Shown: in pieces, positions 8,251 to 17,563 of the stretch
Numbering within the stretch: position 1 is the stretch's first letter
How the letters are laid out: each line of letters opens with the position of its first letter
Assembly: GCF_001905595.1 (NCBI RefSeq)
Contig: NZ_LIXI01000002.1
Span: 186,001 to 250,000, forward strand
Direction of reading: 5' to 3'
DNA length: 64,000 nucleotides
Source: Streptomyces sp. CB00316
GTDB lineage: Bacteria > Actinomycetota > Actinomycetes > Streptomycetales > Streptomycetaceae
Translations under genes and position numbers: made by a program
The notes under the pieces: model-generated
Told to the model about the DNA's origin: nothing
Seen by the model: the letters and a program-made list of their open reading frames with translations, nothing else
Databases searched by the model: none

Positions 8251-9696
8251 CTAACGGCCGGGTGGCGTCGACGGAGCATGTCGGGCGAGTGCGTCTTCGA
8301 GGACCGGCAGGAAGCTGCGGACGTGCGGGTTGCGCTGGCGGCGGCGGAGGTCCGCCGCAAGCTGGTGGAGCAGTGCCGCGCTCCTCGGCGAACGTACGGC
8401 GTCAAGGCGGTCAGCGGCGATCTGGCCGATCTCGCAAGCCGCCTCCAGGTCTCCGTGGGCGCTGTGTCCCAAGGCCAGCCAGGCCCCTTCGAACATGGCT
8501 CTGCGCTGGCTGGGGTCACCACGCGGAACGTAGTACGCCCCGGAACGGAGCATCTCGGTCCCTTGAGCGAGAAAGCGACGGCCCTTGTTACCGCCGTCCT
8601 CCTTCTGCCGGGCGCGCCCCATCTGAACGAGGCCATAGCCGGCTTGGCAGTCGAGGTGGTTGTCGGTGAGGAAGTACATCCAGCGGGGCTCCTCCTGGCT
8701 GCCGTCCCGACCCGCGATCAGTTCTCGCGCGGAGCCGCGGGTGTGGGCGAAGTCGTTGTCACGGCCGGCGGCCGCATACGCGTAGGCGAGCCGGGAAAGG
8801 ACGGATGCCCGGGCGGCAGGCGGAGCGGCTTCGCTGGCGCGGCGGGCTGCCTCGCCGAGGGCGATGGCATCCGCTGGATGTCCCCGGCTCGCCGCCTGGA
8901 AGGAGAGGTCGCCGAGAATGTGCGCGCACAGGGGCAGGTCGTTGACCTGATGTGCGGCTCGCAGGGCAGTGGCGAAGTAGCGCTGGGCCAGACCGTGATC
9001 TGCCGCGTCGAAGGCCATCCAGCCGGCGAGCTGACCGATCTCCGCCAGCGCGCGGATGAGCCTGCTCGCCACAGCGGGCGGATGCCCGCCCTCGTGAATC
9101 AAGAGCCCCACAGCACGGAACTGGGCACCGACGTAGGGGAGATGTCTCGCACCTCCATGCTCGTCGTCGAGCAGCTGGAGCATGGGCAAGTGCTGCTCGA
9201 CCTGGTCGACGAGCGGATCAGCGCCGAGCGGCGGGGCCATCCGGGACGTGTACTGGCCTCGCCCCGCGGTTCCGTCGAGGTACTGGGCGACGATCGCCAG
9301 AAGCCCCGCGCCTGAGATCGCGAGGAATCGACGCCGGTCGACAAGCCCTCCCATCACCCAGTCCTCCACGATCGCCTCCATGCCCTGCACGGTCCAGGGC
9401 CGTGCGAGATCCGTGTCCGCCGGGACGAGCGCCGAGGAGTCACCCGCGCGGCCCTGCCACAGTTCGGCTACGGAGACAGCTCTACCCAGTTCCTGGGAGA
9501 GCACATAGGCAGCCATCATCGGTAACGGCGAACGCGGCAGCGAGCCGCCGTCCCTCCAGTGGTACGGCGCCGACTCGGCGACGGTCCCCGCTCCGAACAC
9601 CCTGTTGAGCTTTCGCGCGAGCGCCTTGGGGCTCCATCCGAGTTCGTCGAGGCACCGCGACAGCGCGGCGTTGGGTCCCCCTGCTTGTTGCCCCAC
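8251..9696 (-). CDS. XRE-type regulator with TPR-like C-terminal region
   Basis: The N-terminal 65 residues form a helix-turn-helix (LSRCLDELGWSPKALARKLNRV). They are followed by a short Ala-rich hydrophobic stretch with a twin-Arg-like DRRRFLAISGAGLLA, and then about 330 residues of helical repeats. This layout is common in large streptomycete XRE regulators. GTG 9696 has AGGTGG upstream and is preferred to GTG 9711. It ends 10 bases before the flavoprotein gene and is divergent from the RsbW-like ATPase and the biosynthetic operon, so it probably controls both directions. Confidence 0.82.
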   Translation of the reverse strand: MGQQAGGPNAALSRCLDELGWSPKALARKLNRVFGAGTVAESAPYHWRDGGSLPRSPLPMMAAYVLSQELGRAVSVAELWQGRAGDSSALVPADTDLARPWTVQGMEAIVEDWVMGGLVDRRRFLAISGAGLLAIVAQYLDGTAGRGQYTSRMAPPLGADPLVDQVEQHLPMLQLLDDEHGGARHLPYVGAQFRAVGLLIHEGGHPPAVASRLIRALAEIGQLAGWMAFDAADHGLAQRYFATALRAAHQVNDLPLCAHILGDLSFQAASRGHPADAIALGEAARRASEAAPPAARASVLSRLAYAYAAAGRDNDFAHTRGSARELIAGRDGSQEEPRWMYFLTDNHLDCQAGYGLVQMGRARQKEDGGNKGRRFLAQGTEMLRSGAYYVPRGDPSQRRAMFEGAWLALGHSAHGDLEAACEIGQIAADRLDAVRSPRSAALLHQLAADLRRRQRNPHVRSFLPVLEDALARHAPSTPPGR

Positions 9697-9941
9697 GTGT
9701 GCCCACCTCACGTCCCCAGCGGTTTGTCGGCCGCCCCGCCCTCCTCATGGTGATGCAGACCGCAGCCGAATCACCTGCCTGTCAAAGAAGTTGACCGAGT
9801 TGACCGACTGATCGGGTGCTGCCCGACCGGCCTCCTCCGGTGTTCTTGAGTCACGACGGAAGGCGCCGCCTTCGACGCCGGCGGAGAAAGAGGTGGGCCT
9901 TGAGACACCACACGAGCACCTCCCGAGACCGTCCGGGCAGC

Positions 9942-10427
9942 GTGTTGGAGCGCGGCACCGGGAGCCCGGGCTCAGCGCCACCACCCAAGCACTCCGACTG
10001 CGGCGGCACGACCACGCTGATCACGGATCTGCCGTACGGACTGAGGGCGGCCGAGGTTACTCGGGAAGCCGTCGCGGTGGCACTCCACGGCACCGAGACT
10101 GATCTCCTCGACGACGCCCGACTCATCGGGTCGGAACTCGCAACGAACGCCTTCGCCTCGGGAAACCCACCTCTGGTCCTGTGCGTAGACGTCAAGACCT
10201 CGGCCGTCGACGGCCTGGAGGTCGAGATCACCGTCACCGACGGAGGCTGCCCTGACCTGGCACCTACGTCTCCCCCGGGTCCCCAGGAGGAAGCCGAATC
10301 GGGACGAGGCTTGGTCATCGTCGACGCACTGGCCGATGCCTGGTCCTTGAGCACCGGTACCCACGGAACCCGTGCCTGGTGCCGGCTGAAGCGCCAGGCC
10401 AGCCCGTCGCCTCCCAGTACGCACTGA
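9942..10427 (+). CDS. RsbW-like ATP-binding protein (HATPase)
   Basis: The GHKL ATPase motifs are present: the N box in ARLIGSELATNAFASG, a DGG motif (VTDGGCPDLA), and a glycine-rich lid (ESGRGLVIVDALADAW). The size fits an anti-sigma-factor-type kinase. In Streptomyces such proteins are often encoded beside XRE regulators of the kind found divergently here, and act in regulation. The start is uncertain: an in-frame GTG exists at 9816, but the added residues are a poly-Arg stretch, so GTG 9942 is chosen. The biosynthetic operon starts 43 bases downstream. Confidence 0.75.
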   Translation: MLERGTGSPGSAPPPKHSDCGGTTTLITDLPYGLRAAEVTREAVAVALHGTETDLLDDARLIGSELATNAFASGNPPLVLCVDVKTSAVDGLEVEITVTDGGCPDLAPTSPPGPQEEAESGRGLVIVDALADAWSLSTGTHGTRAWCRLKRQASPSPPSTH

Positions 10428-10470
10428 TGCTCACGCCCACGAGACCCGTCTTCCAAGGAGGCACCACACG

Positions 10471-11778
10471 GTGCGCATCGACCATGCGACCCCGCCCTCG
10501 CCCATTGACGCGCCGGCGGCCGGTCGCCAGCCCCGCATCGTCGTAGCTGTCCACGAGGGCGTCTACGGTGCCGCGTCGGGCACCGGCTTCAGCAACCGCG
10601 CCTTCCTGACAGCCCTCGCCCGCATCCTGCCGACGGGCCGCCTCTCCGTGATCACCCCGCACGTCCCCGAAACAGCGGGAACGCACGATCGGCGGTGGAC
10701 CCGCGAGGTCCAGCAGATGCTGAAGAAGGCCCAAGCCCAGGTGATCACGATCCCTTGGGTCCCAGCGCCGCCGGGCTCGGTCCACGGCGCCATGCAACTG
10801 GGTGACCTGGCCGGCGAGGCTGCCTTACGCGTCGCCCATCGCACCAGCCGCTGCCTGCTCGTCGGCCTCGACGCCCCCCTCCTCGGCCTCGCCCCGTACA
10901 CGTCCCCCACCATGGACCTGCTCCTCGTCCCGCGCTCTGCGGCGGCACTCACGCGGCCAGGAGACCGGTCGCGGATCCGCTGGGAACGGGAAGCCCTGCA
11001 AGCGGCGATCGCCCGGGGCGGGCGTATCGGCGCCATCTCCACCCACATGCGAGACCACCTCGTCACGAGCTGCGGTGTCCCTCGGGCGAGCATCGTGAAC
11101 ATCCCGAACGGACTGATCCGGGAGGAGCTGACCAGGCCGACGGTTGTTCGCCCCTTGCCGCTCAAGGCCCGAGGAGGATTCCTGCTTGCCATGGGGCGCG
11201 CGGTGCCCACCAAGGGCTTCGAAGACCTGCTGGAAGCACTGCACGTCCTGAAGGAGCGTGGGGTTCGTATTCCGCACTTGCTCCTGGCGGCCGTCACTTC
11301 GGAGGGGCACGAGCGCCTCACCTCTCATCAGAAGGACCTGGCAGCAGGCATCCGCGCCTACGGCTTGGACGCGACGCTCATCACCCGCTTCACCCCCTCC
11401 GTCCGCTCCTGGCTGCACAGTCCGGCGCTGCGCGCGGTCGTCATTCCCTCACGCGAGGAGCCTTTCGGCCGGATACCCCTGGAGGCGTTCGCGGCAGGCG
11501 CGGGGCCGGTGGTCGCGACCAGCGCCGGCGGACTGGCCCAGACCGTCATCGAGGGCGAGACCGGCTTCACCTCCGCACCCCGGGACGCCAAGTCTCTGGC
11601 ATCCGCCCTGCACCGAGCCCTGACCGTGCTACCCCGAGAGCGCGAGCGACTCCGAAACGCCGGAGCGACTCTGGTGCGTTCGCGCCACGACTACGAGGCC
11701 AGCATCGGCTCCGTCATCGGCCGCATCGCCCCGTGGGCTCTGGCTACGTCGTCCGCCGGGGAAGGCAGGACCCGATGA
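10471..11778 (+). CDS. Glycosyltransferase, GT4-like
   Basis: The protein has 435 residues, with GTG 10471 preceded by AAGGAGG at good spacing. The second Rossmann half is recognisable: GGFLLAMGRAVPTKGFEDLLEAL, and the sugar-nucleotide site REEPFGRIPLEAFAAGAGPVVAT near residue 326, with the Glu-x7-Glu pattern of GT4 retaining transferases. The N-terminal acceptor half is less typical. It is the first gene of the operon. Its stop overlaps the next start (ATGA), so the two are translationally coupled. Donor and acceptor are unknown; the operon suggests glycosylation of a small molecule. Confidence 0.85.
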   Translation: MRIDHATPPSPIDAPAAGRQPRIVVAVHEGVYGAASGTGFSNRAFLTALARILPTGRLSVITPHVPETAGTHDRRWTREVQQMLKKAQAQVITIPWVPAPPGSVHGAMQLGDLAGEAALRVAHRTSRCLLVGLDAPLLGLAPYTSPTMDLLLVPRSAAALTRPGDRSRIRWEREALQAAIARGGRIGAISTHMRDHLVTSCGVPRASIVNIPNGLIREELTRPTVVRPLPLKARGGFLLAMGRAVPTKGFEDLLEALHVLKERGVRIPHLLLAAVTSEGHERLTSHQKDLAAGIRAYGLDATLITRFTPSVRSWLHSPALRAVVIPSREEPFGRIPLEAFAAGAGPVVATSAGGLAQTVIEGETGFTSAPRDAKSLASALHRALTVLPRERERLRNAGATLVRSRHDYEASIGSVIGRIAPWALATSSAGEGRTR

Positions 11779-12773
11779 GCAAGCCGGTAGTGCTCATCAG
11801 CTTGAATTCCCCTCACCCCTTTTGGCGGCTGTCCGCCGAGCACGAAAGTTCCCTACGTGCCGCCTTCCCAGGTGTCGTCTTCCGTACGGCCGCCGAGGAG
11901 GACGTGCCGTACCGGCTGGCCGAGGCACACGTCTACCTGGGCTGGCGGTTCGAACCGCCGTGGCTGACCAACGCGCCTTACCTGAACTGGATCGCTTCCC
12001 CGGCCGCCGGCACCGACCATCTGCCCGTCGCCGAGGCCCACTCCGCCGGAGTGGCGCTGACACGCTCGTACGGGTTCCACGGCCGTCCCATGGCCGAGCA
12101 CGCCATGGGGCTGGTCCTTGGCTTCTCCCGCGGGTTGTTCATGAGCCAGCGCATCCAGCGAAACCGGACGTGGTGGAAGGACGACCTCGCCACAGAGTTC
12201 TTCGACCTTGCCGGGGCGACGATGACCATCGTCGGTTGCGGCAGCATCGGAGGCCATCTCGCTCGCGCCGCCCGCGCTTTCGGCATGAACGTGATCGGAG
12301 TGCGCCGGACACCGCCTGCGGCACCCAGGGCTGGGATCACCTGGATGCACGCCTCGGCCGTCCACCAAGCCGTCGCCGTCGCAGACGTGGTGGTCAACCT
12401 GCTGCCCGCCACCCGTGCCACGGGCCGCCTCTTCGACCACGGCCTCTTCACGGCCTGCAAGCCCGGAGCGCTGTTCCTCAACCTCGGTCGTGCGACGACC
12501 GTCGACCAGCAGGCCCTCTTGGCCGCCCTCAACGCCGACCACCTACGCGGCGCCGCCTTGGACGTCTCGGACCCGAAACCGCTGCCGGCTCGCCACCCAC
12601 TCCGCCTCCACCCACGGGTCGTGCTCACACCGAAGAGCTCGACGCTCTGCCGCACGTACATGAACGAGGCGGTCGACTTCTTCGCCGCCAACCTGCGCCG
12701 GTACCTCGCCGGTCAGCCGCTCGACGGCCTGGCCGAAGTGCCCGACGCCCACTCTCCCCTCGACGGAGGCTGA
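11775..12773 (+). CDS. 2-hydroxyacid dehydrogenase homologue lacking catalytic Glu and His
   Basis: The protein has 332 residues. The NAD-binding domain is intact (VGCGSIGGHLARAARAFGMNVIG, about residue 152), and the substrate Arg region is present (LFLNLGRATTVDQQALLAAL). The catalytic Glu, normally in a DVFxxEPLP motif, is Lys here (LDVSDPKPLP). The catalytic His, normally in TPHxxx, is also Lys (LTPKSSTL). Both losses rule out the usual hydride-transfer chemistry, so the protein may use a different mechanism or have a binding or structural role. ATG 11775 overlaps the preceding stop. The MoaA-like gene follows after 3 bases, in a coupled operon. Confidence 0.85.
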   Translation: MSKPVVLISLNSPHPFWRLSAEHESSLRAAFPGVVFRTAAEEDVPYRLAEAHVYLGWRFEPPWLTNAPYLNWIASPAAGTDHLPVAEAHSAGVALTRSYGFHGRPMAEHAMGLVLGFSRGLFMSQRIQRNRTWWKDDLATEFFDLAGATMTIVGCGSIGGHLARAARAFGMNVIGVRRTPPAAPRAGITWMHASAVHQAVAVADVVVNLLPATRATGRLFDHGLFTACKPGALFLNLGRATTVDQQALLAALNADHLRGAALDVSDPKPLPARHPLRLHPRVVLTPKSSTLCRTYMNEAVDFFAANLRRYLAGQPLDGLAEVPDAHSPLDGG

Positions 12774-12776
12774 CCG

Positions 12777-13883
12777 ATGCCCACCACCCGCCACGACCTG
12801 GCCGCCGCTTTCGCGGCGACCGGCCGCAACCACCCCTACCTGGCCTTCACCCTGAACTCGCTGTGCAACCTGGACTGCGTGTTCTGCAAGCCCCGTTGCA
12901 TGCCGGACTACGGGCACAAGGACCGTCCTCTGACGATCACCGACTACGCGGCCATCGCCGCCGAAGCCGGCACCTGGAAGATCCGGAAGGCGCACTGCTC
13001 CGGAGGCGAGCCGACCCTGAGGGCGGACATCCTCGACGTGATCGCGGGACTCGCAGACGGCCTCGGGTCCGGTGCCGCGATCGGCATGACGAGCCACGGC
13101 AACCTGCGCCGCGGGCTGAGCGTCGAGAAGCTCCGTGACGCCGGCCTGACGTACCTCAACCTCAGCCTGCACAGCCTCGACCCGGAACGGTCCGCCACGA
13201 TCATGGGAGGCGGCGACCCACGCACCACCCTGAGCACCCTCGACGACGCCCTCTCCCTCGGCCTGCAGGTGAAGATCAACTGCGTTCTCCAGCGCACCTA
13301 CCTGGACGACGCCTTCGCCGTGGCCGAGCTCGCCCGCGAGCTTCCTGTCGCCGTCCGCCTGATCGAACTCCAGAACATAGGGCCCGCGCAGGCGCTGTTC
13401 GACACCGAGTTCATCAGCGAGGCGGACGTCCGCGACCGTCTCCACGAGTGGTTCGCGGGCGCGGGGGAGGTCTCTCGTGACCAGCTCGGGGTCCGTAGCC
13501 CCGGGCAGTACTTCCGCCCCGACGGCTGGGCGGGCTCGATCGGCTTCATCTCCAACTCCAGCTGCGCCACATGCTCCGACGCCAACCGGATCAAGATCAC
13601 GCCCACCGGTGTGGCCCGCCCCTGCATCCTCCACAACCGCGACATCCCTCTGAAGTCCCACCTCGCCGACGACACCCTCGATGACGCCTTCGCCCACCTC
13701 TTCCAGGCCATGCTCGACCGCAACACGAACGACGCCTGGCAGGGCTTCCACTACGTCGACTACGACCTGCGCTGGGACCGGATGGAGCGCCCCGAGGGCG
13801 CCCCGGTCCTGCCCCTGCTCCCCGTCCTGACCACGGGCACGACTCAGTCCTCCTGCACCCGAGCCTCCGCTGGGGAGCAGTGA
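12777..13883 (+). CDS. Radical SAM enzyme, MoaA-like
   Basis: The protein has 368 residues. Cys30, Cys34 and Cys37 form the CxxxCxxC site for the [4Fe-4S] cluster that cleaves S-adenosylmethionine (NSLCNLDCVFCKPRC). GGEP follows near residue 80 (CSGGEPTLR). A second Cys set, CATC plus a Cys about 14 residues on, within an Arg-Ile-Lys-Ile-Thr-Pro-Thr-Gly segment, resembles the substrate-side cluster of MoaA. Moco synthesis partners (MoaC, MoaE) are absent, so a dedicated role in the operon's pathway is more likely. It begins 3 bases after the dehydrogenase homologue, with GGAGG upstream. Confidence 0.88.
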   Translation: MPTTRHDLAAAFAATGRNHPYLAFTLNSLCNLDCVFCKPRCMPDYGHKDRPLTITDYAAIAAEAGTWKIRKAHCSGGEPTLRADILDVIAGLADGLGSGAAIGMTSHGNLRRGLSVEKLRDAGLTYLNLSLHSLDPERSATIMGGGDPRTTLSTLDDALSLGLQVKINCVLQRTYLDDAFAVAELARELPVAVRLIELQNIGPAQALFDTEFISEADVRDRLHEWFAGAGEVSRDQLGVRSPGQYFRPDGWAGSIGFISNSSCATCSDANRIKITPTGVARPCILHNRDIPLKSHLADDTLDDAFAHLFQAMLDRNTNDAWQGFHYVDYDLRWDRMERPEGAPVLPLLPVLTTGTTQSSCTRASAGEQ

Positions 13884-15001
13884 TGGTCGTGGCCGAAGCG
13901 CCGCCCCTCTACCAAGGACTCGGAGCGCTGTACGAACGCGAGCTGGACGCCCACGGTGTCGGGGCTGTGATGCTCACCCACAAGTGGCAGTCGGCCGACC
14001 TGCTGAGTCCCCACTCGGACATCGACGTGCGTGTCCTCCTGCCGGAGGTGCCAGAGGACTGGGAGGAGTGGAACCACCACCTGGCCTCCGCGCACAGGTC
14101 CGCGGTCCGCCGGGAGGTCTCCCACGGACGGCTTCTGGAGCATCCGCCAGGATTCGCGTTCACCGTGGCCGAGGCGGACGGACGACTCATCTCCGCACCC
14201 GAGCTCGCAACCTGGTCGCGGATCAGCGGGAGCGCCCGGGACCTCCAACGCTGGAGGTCCCGGGCCCAGATGGCGCCCTGGTGCGAGGTCGACGAACGCT
14301 TTTACCGAGGGATCCTCCAGGCGCGGCTCAGCGGCCGGTACCAGCTGGCGGCGGACAGTACGGACAACGTGGTCGAGGACATCACGGCGTACCGGCGCCA
14401 CTGCGTGGCCTGGCACTACCTCGCCCCCTGCTGGTTCGCCGCCGCCGCGCTCGCGACACGGACCCGCTGTCCCGGCAAGACAGCCGCGCTCACCCAGTGG
14501 CACCCGGACGGGCTGGACGCCTACGCCGAGCTGTTCCTCCGGCACTCAGAGAGCGGGCCCGACGGGCGACCCCGCAGCCCGCGCCACCTTCTCCGCGCGG
14601 CACATGTCTCCCTGGAAGCAGCCATGCGCCGCATTCCTGATGCGAGCCGCCCTCCCGACACGGGCAAGGAGTCCACGGGGACCGACTGGGTCATGACCGC
14701 CGGAATGCTCCGCGTACGCGTCGCCCGCTGGCTGTACTACCTCGATCCGCCGTCCGGCGTCGCGACTGAGTACTTGATCCGGCGGGAGGCGAAAGAGCTT
14801 CGCTCCGCCGCCCAGACCCTGTACACGCTCGCGGAGGACGGGACCAGTCCCGCCCAACGTCTGGCCGCCCGGATGGCCGGACTGATCCCCACCGGCCCCA
14901 CGACCGCCGACACCCTGCGCGCCACCCTCGCCCACTGGCATAGGCAGAAGCCCATCGTGCGGGACTTCCTCAGCCTCACGCCCGATGACGTCAACCCCTG
15001 A
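13883..15001 (+). CDS. Nucleotidyltransferase-like protein
   Basis: The protein has about 372 residues; GTG 13880 or ATG 13883 both overlap the stop of the radical SAM gene. Near residue 35-50, the sequence THKWQSADLLSPHSDIDVRVLL has the spacing of a nucleotidyltransferase active site, with the Ser-Asp-x-Asp motif (HSDID) that binds metal. The usual leading Gly-Ser is not clear, so activity is uncertain. The rest is helical with several Trp residues. It sits between two radical SAM genes in the same operon. It could adenylylate or otherwise nucleotidylate a pathway intermediate; that is inference. Confidence 0.6.
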   Translation: MVVAEAPPLYQGLGALYERELDAHGVGAVMLTHKWQSADLLSPHSDIDVRVLLPEVPEDWEEWNHHLASAHRSAVRREVSHGRLLEHPPGFAFTVAEADGRLISAPELATWSRISGSARDLQRWRSRAQMAPWCEVDERFYRGILQARLSGRYQLAADSTDNVVEDITAYRRHCVAWHYLAPCWFAAAALATRTRCPGKTAALTQWHPDGLDAYAELFLRHSESGPDGRPRSPRHLLRAAHVSLEAAMRRIPDASRPPDTGKESTGTDWVMTAGMLRVRVARWLYYLDPPSGVATEYLIRREAKELRSAAQTLYTLAEDGTSPAQRLAARMAGLIPTGPTTADTLRATLAHWHRQKPIVRDFLSLTPDDVNP

Positions 15002-15017
15002 CACAAGGAGCCTCGCC

Positions 15018-15815
15018 ATGCCCGCGCGCGCGTCTCAGCCCCGCGTCCTGAAAACGGCGAAGATCAAGATCACGACGAAATGCAACCGGTCCTGCGACTT
15101 CTGCATCTTCGCCGACGGCGCTCAGGGCGAGAACATGTCCCTGGATCTGTTCTCCACCATCCTGGCCCGGCTGGAGACCATTCCGTTCCAGCAGCTGCAC
15201 ATCAACGGCGGCGAGCCCACCGTGCACCGCGACTTCCCCGCGCTCAGCGACGCCGCCCGCACACGCCTGCCGGACAAGGTCATGGTCCTGGGCACAAACG
15301 CCATCACCCTTGCTCGCAACAAGCGGATCATGGAAGCCACCCTCCGCTCGTACGACCAGATCCTCATCGGCTGCGACGACGAGCACGAAAACTACGCCGA
15401 AGTACACGCCGTCGTACCCCGACTCCGCGAAGCCGGCAAGACCGTCGTCATCAACAGCGTTCTGGAAGGCATCAGCTCCTCCCGACTGGTGGAGCTCACG
15501 AGCCTGTGCGACGCGTACGGCGCGATCCACGTCACCAACCACGTGCACCACGTCGACGTCGGCCAGCCGTCGAACGACCTGCGCGGCATCTGCGACCGCT
15601 ACCTCGACCAGCACCTCATGATCGAGATGGATGGGTCCTGCTACCGCTGCTTCAACGCCATGGCGAAGGACGACAGCGAGTTCAGCATCTGGGACCAGGA
15701 CTTCGCGGCCAAAGTGTTCGCCCCCCGAGGCCACCACTTCCGGTTCTGCTTGCGCTGCCACGAGTACGCCGACTCCGGCGCCGCTCTCCTACCCGCCCGC
15801 ATTCCGACCGCCTGA
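15018..15815 (+). CDS. Radical SAM enzyme with extra Cys pairs
   Basis: The protein has 265 residues, with ATG 15018 preceded by AAGGAG. Cys22, Cys26 and Cys29 form CxxxCxxC (TTKCNRSCDFCIFADG), followed by INGGEPTVHRDF. Near the C-terminus, two more pairs, CYRC and CLRC, could hold an auxiliary iron-sulfur cluster, as in SPASM/twitch enzymes. It is short for that group. It lies 16 bases after the nucleotidyltransferase-like gene and 23 before the carbamoyltransferase gene. A tailoring step on a sugar, nucleoside or peptide intermediate is likely; the substrate is unknown. Confidence 0.88.
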   Translation: MPARASQPRVLKTAKIKITTKCNRSCDFCIFADGAQGENMSLDLFSTILARLETIPFQQLHINGGEPTVHRDFPALSDAARTRLPDKVMVLGTNAITLARNKRIMEATLRSYDQILIGCDDEHENYAEVHAVVPRLREAGKTVVINSVLEGISSSRLVELTSLCDAYGAIHVTNHVHHVDVGQPSNDLRGICDRYLDQHLMIEMDGSCYRCFNAMAKDDSEFSIWDQDFAAKVFAPRGHHFRFCLRCHEYADSGAALLPARIPTA

Positions 15816-15838
15816 CCCCAGACCGGAGGTACACGACC

Positions 15839-17563
15839 ATGCCCGCAGTCCTCGGGCTGAACTTCCATCACGACACTGCCGCCGCCTTGATAGTCGACGG
15901 CCGCCTCTACGCGGCCGAAGAAGAACGCTGGAGCGGTGTCAAGCACAATCACCCCACCCGCAAGGGCACGCTCGCCGCACCGGTCCGCGCGCTTCAGTGG
16001 TGCCTGGAGGCAGCCAGCATCGAACCGCAAGACGTCGACGCCGTCTGGGCCGCCTCCATGCGCCCCAACCCTGCAGCTGGTTGGTGGCTCACCGAGGAGC
16101 GGGACGAACTCGCAGCTCTCCTACCTGCCCCGCTCGGTGACCATCTCCGCCTCCTCTCCCACCACACCGCCCATGTGCTCTCCGGGTACCTGCTCTCCGG
16201 ACACGACCACGCAGCGGGCCTCGTCATTGACGCCGGCGGCTCCTCCCTCGGCTCCGACTTCGGTCCGGGGCGGGAACGCATCACCGGCTACGACCTGCGA
16301 CCGGATCGCATCGACCGCGTCCACCAGAGCATGCCGACCGTGATTCCCGGCCCTGTCGGCCCTCGGCGCGTTCACTCCTCCCTCGGGCACTTCTACCGAA
16401 ACCTCGCCCGCAGAGTGATCCCACCGGGCAACGAACCCGAGGGCAGCATGATGGCGCTTGCAGCGTTCGGGGACCCCCGGCGTTACGGGCCGCAGATCCG
16501 CGGACTCGTACAACTCGGCGACGACGGCGAGGTCCGAATCGGCCACCCCTGGGGCTCGGCGGATAGCAGCACACCGCTGATGCTCCGCAGCCATGTCTGG
16601 ACCGCCGCCAACGTCTTGGAGCAGCCCGAACACGAACGGGCCGACCTGGCCGCCGCAGTCCAGGATGTCTTCTCCGAATCGGCCATCCACATCGCACGCC
16701 ATCTACAACGGCTCACGAGGTCGTCGGCGTTGGTTTTCTCGGGCGGATGCGCCCTGAACTCCCACCTCAACGGCCGGCTGGCCGCCGACAGCGGCTTCGA
16801 CAGCCTCTTCGTGGCGCCGGCGCCACACGACGCGGGCACCGCCGTGGGCGCCGCCTTGTACGCCTGGCATTACCAGCTCGGGCAGGAACGCCTCCCAGTA
16901 CCGACCGATGCGGCCTGGGGCCCGCATCCTGGCGCGGTCAAGGAGGGGGCGGTGCCATCCGGGTACCGCACTCTGACCGGCCTCGGGGCGGGCCTGGCAT
17001 CCGCAGCCGCCGCTCTGCTCTCTGAGCACCGGATTGTCGGCTGGGTACAGGGGCCGCTCGAATTCGGGCCTCGCGCCCTCGGCCACCGCTCGATCCTCGC
17101 CCACCCGGGCCACGTCGCCACCCGGGACCGGCTCAACGCCATCAAGCAACGAGCCGAGTACCGCCCGTTCGCCCCAGCCGTTCTCGCCGAGCACGCCACA
17201 GAGTGGTTCATGTCGGACGGCGACCCCTTCATGAACCGTGTCGCCCACGTCCGCCGGTGCCGAGCCGACCGCATAGCCGCAGTCACCCACCACGACGGCA
17301 CCGCCCGCGTCCAGTCCGTGGCCGCCGACCACCAGGGCCTGCACGAACTCCTCCAGCAGTTCCACGAGCACACCGGACTGCCGCTGCTCCTGAACACCTC
17401 CTTCAACCGCAAAGGCATCCCGATCCTGCGGACCTCCCAGCAGGCCGTACAGGCGGCGGCAGGCCTCGGTCTCGACGCCCTCGCTGTCGGAGACAACCTC
17501 CTGATCGCCGACCACATCCCCGATCCCCGTTCGCAGTCCCAGCCGTCCTTACGAGAGGGATGA
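15839..17563 (+). CDS. Carbamoyltransferase, NodU/CmcH/TobZ family
   Basis: This 574-residue protein starts at ATG 15839 after CCGGAGG. It has the two-domain family architecture. The Kae1-like N-terminal part begins LGLNFHHDTAAALIVDG and has SHHTAHVLSGYLLSG and DAGGSS. The YrdC-like C-terminal part has EFGPRALGHRSILAHP near residue 406 and LPLLLNTSFNRKGIPI near the end. The family makes carbamoyl-adenylate from carbamoyl phosphate and ATP, then transfers the carbamoyl group to a hydroxyl on antibiotics or Nod factors. This is the clearest sign that the operon makes a decorated small molecule. The stop overlaps the next start (ATGA). Confidence 0.93.
   Translation: MPAVLGLNFHHDTAAALIVDGRLYAAEEERWSGVKHNHPTRKGTLAAPVRALQWCLEAASIEPQDVDAVWAASMRPNPAAGWWLTEERDELAALLPAPLGDHLRLLSHHTAHVLSGYLLSGHDHAAGLVIDAGGSSLGSDFGPGRERITGYDLRPDRIDRVHQSMPTVIPGPVGPRRVHSSLGHFYRNLARRVIPPGNEPEGSMMALAAFGDPRRYGPQIRGLVQLGDDGEVRIGHPWGSADSSTPLMLRSHVWTAANVLEQPEHERADLAAAVQDVFSESAIHIARHLQRLTRSSALVFSGGCALNSHLNGRLAADSGFDSLFVAPAPHDAGTAVGAALYAWHYQLGQERLPVPTDAAWGPHPGAVKEGAVPSGYRTLTGLGAGLASAAAALLSEHRIVGWVQGPLEFGPRALGHRSILAHPGHVATRDRLNAIKQRAEYRPFAPAVLAEHATEWFMSDGDPFMNRVAHVRRCRADRIAAVTHHDGTARVQSVAADHQGLHELLQQFHEHTGLPLLLNTSFNRKGIPILRTSQQAVQAAAGLGLDALAVGDNLLIADHIPDPRSQSQPSLREG

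Noticed and set aside
7290..8636. A 448-residue flavoprotein starting at 8636
   Set aside because: The first 130 residues lie antisense to the regulator gene region and have no domain; the FAD motif begins 6 residues after ATG 8240.
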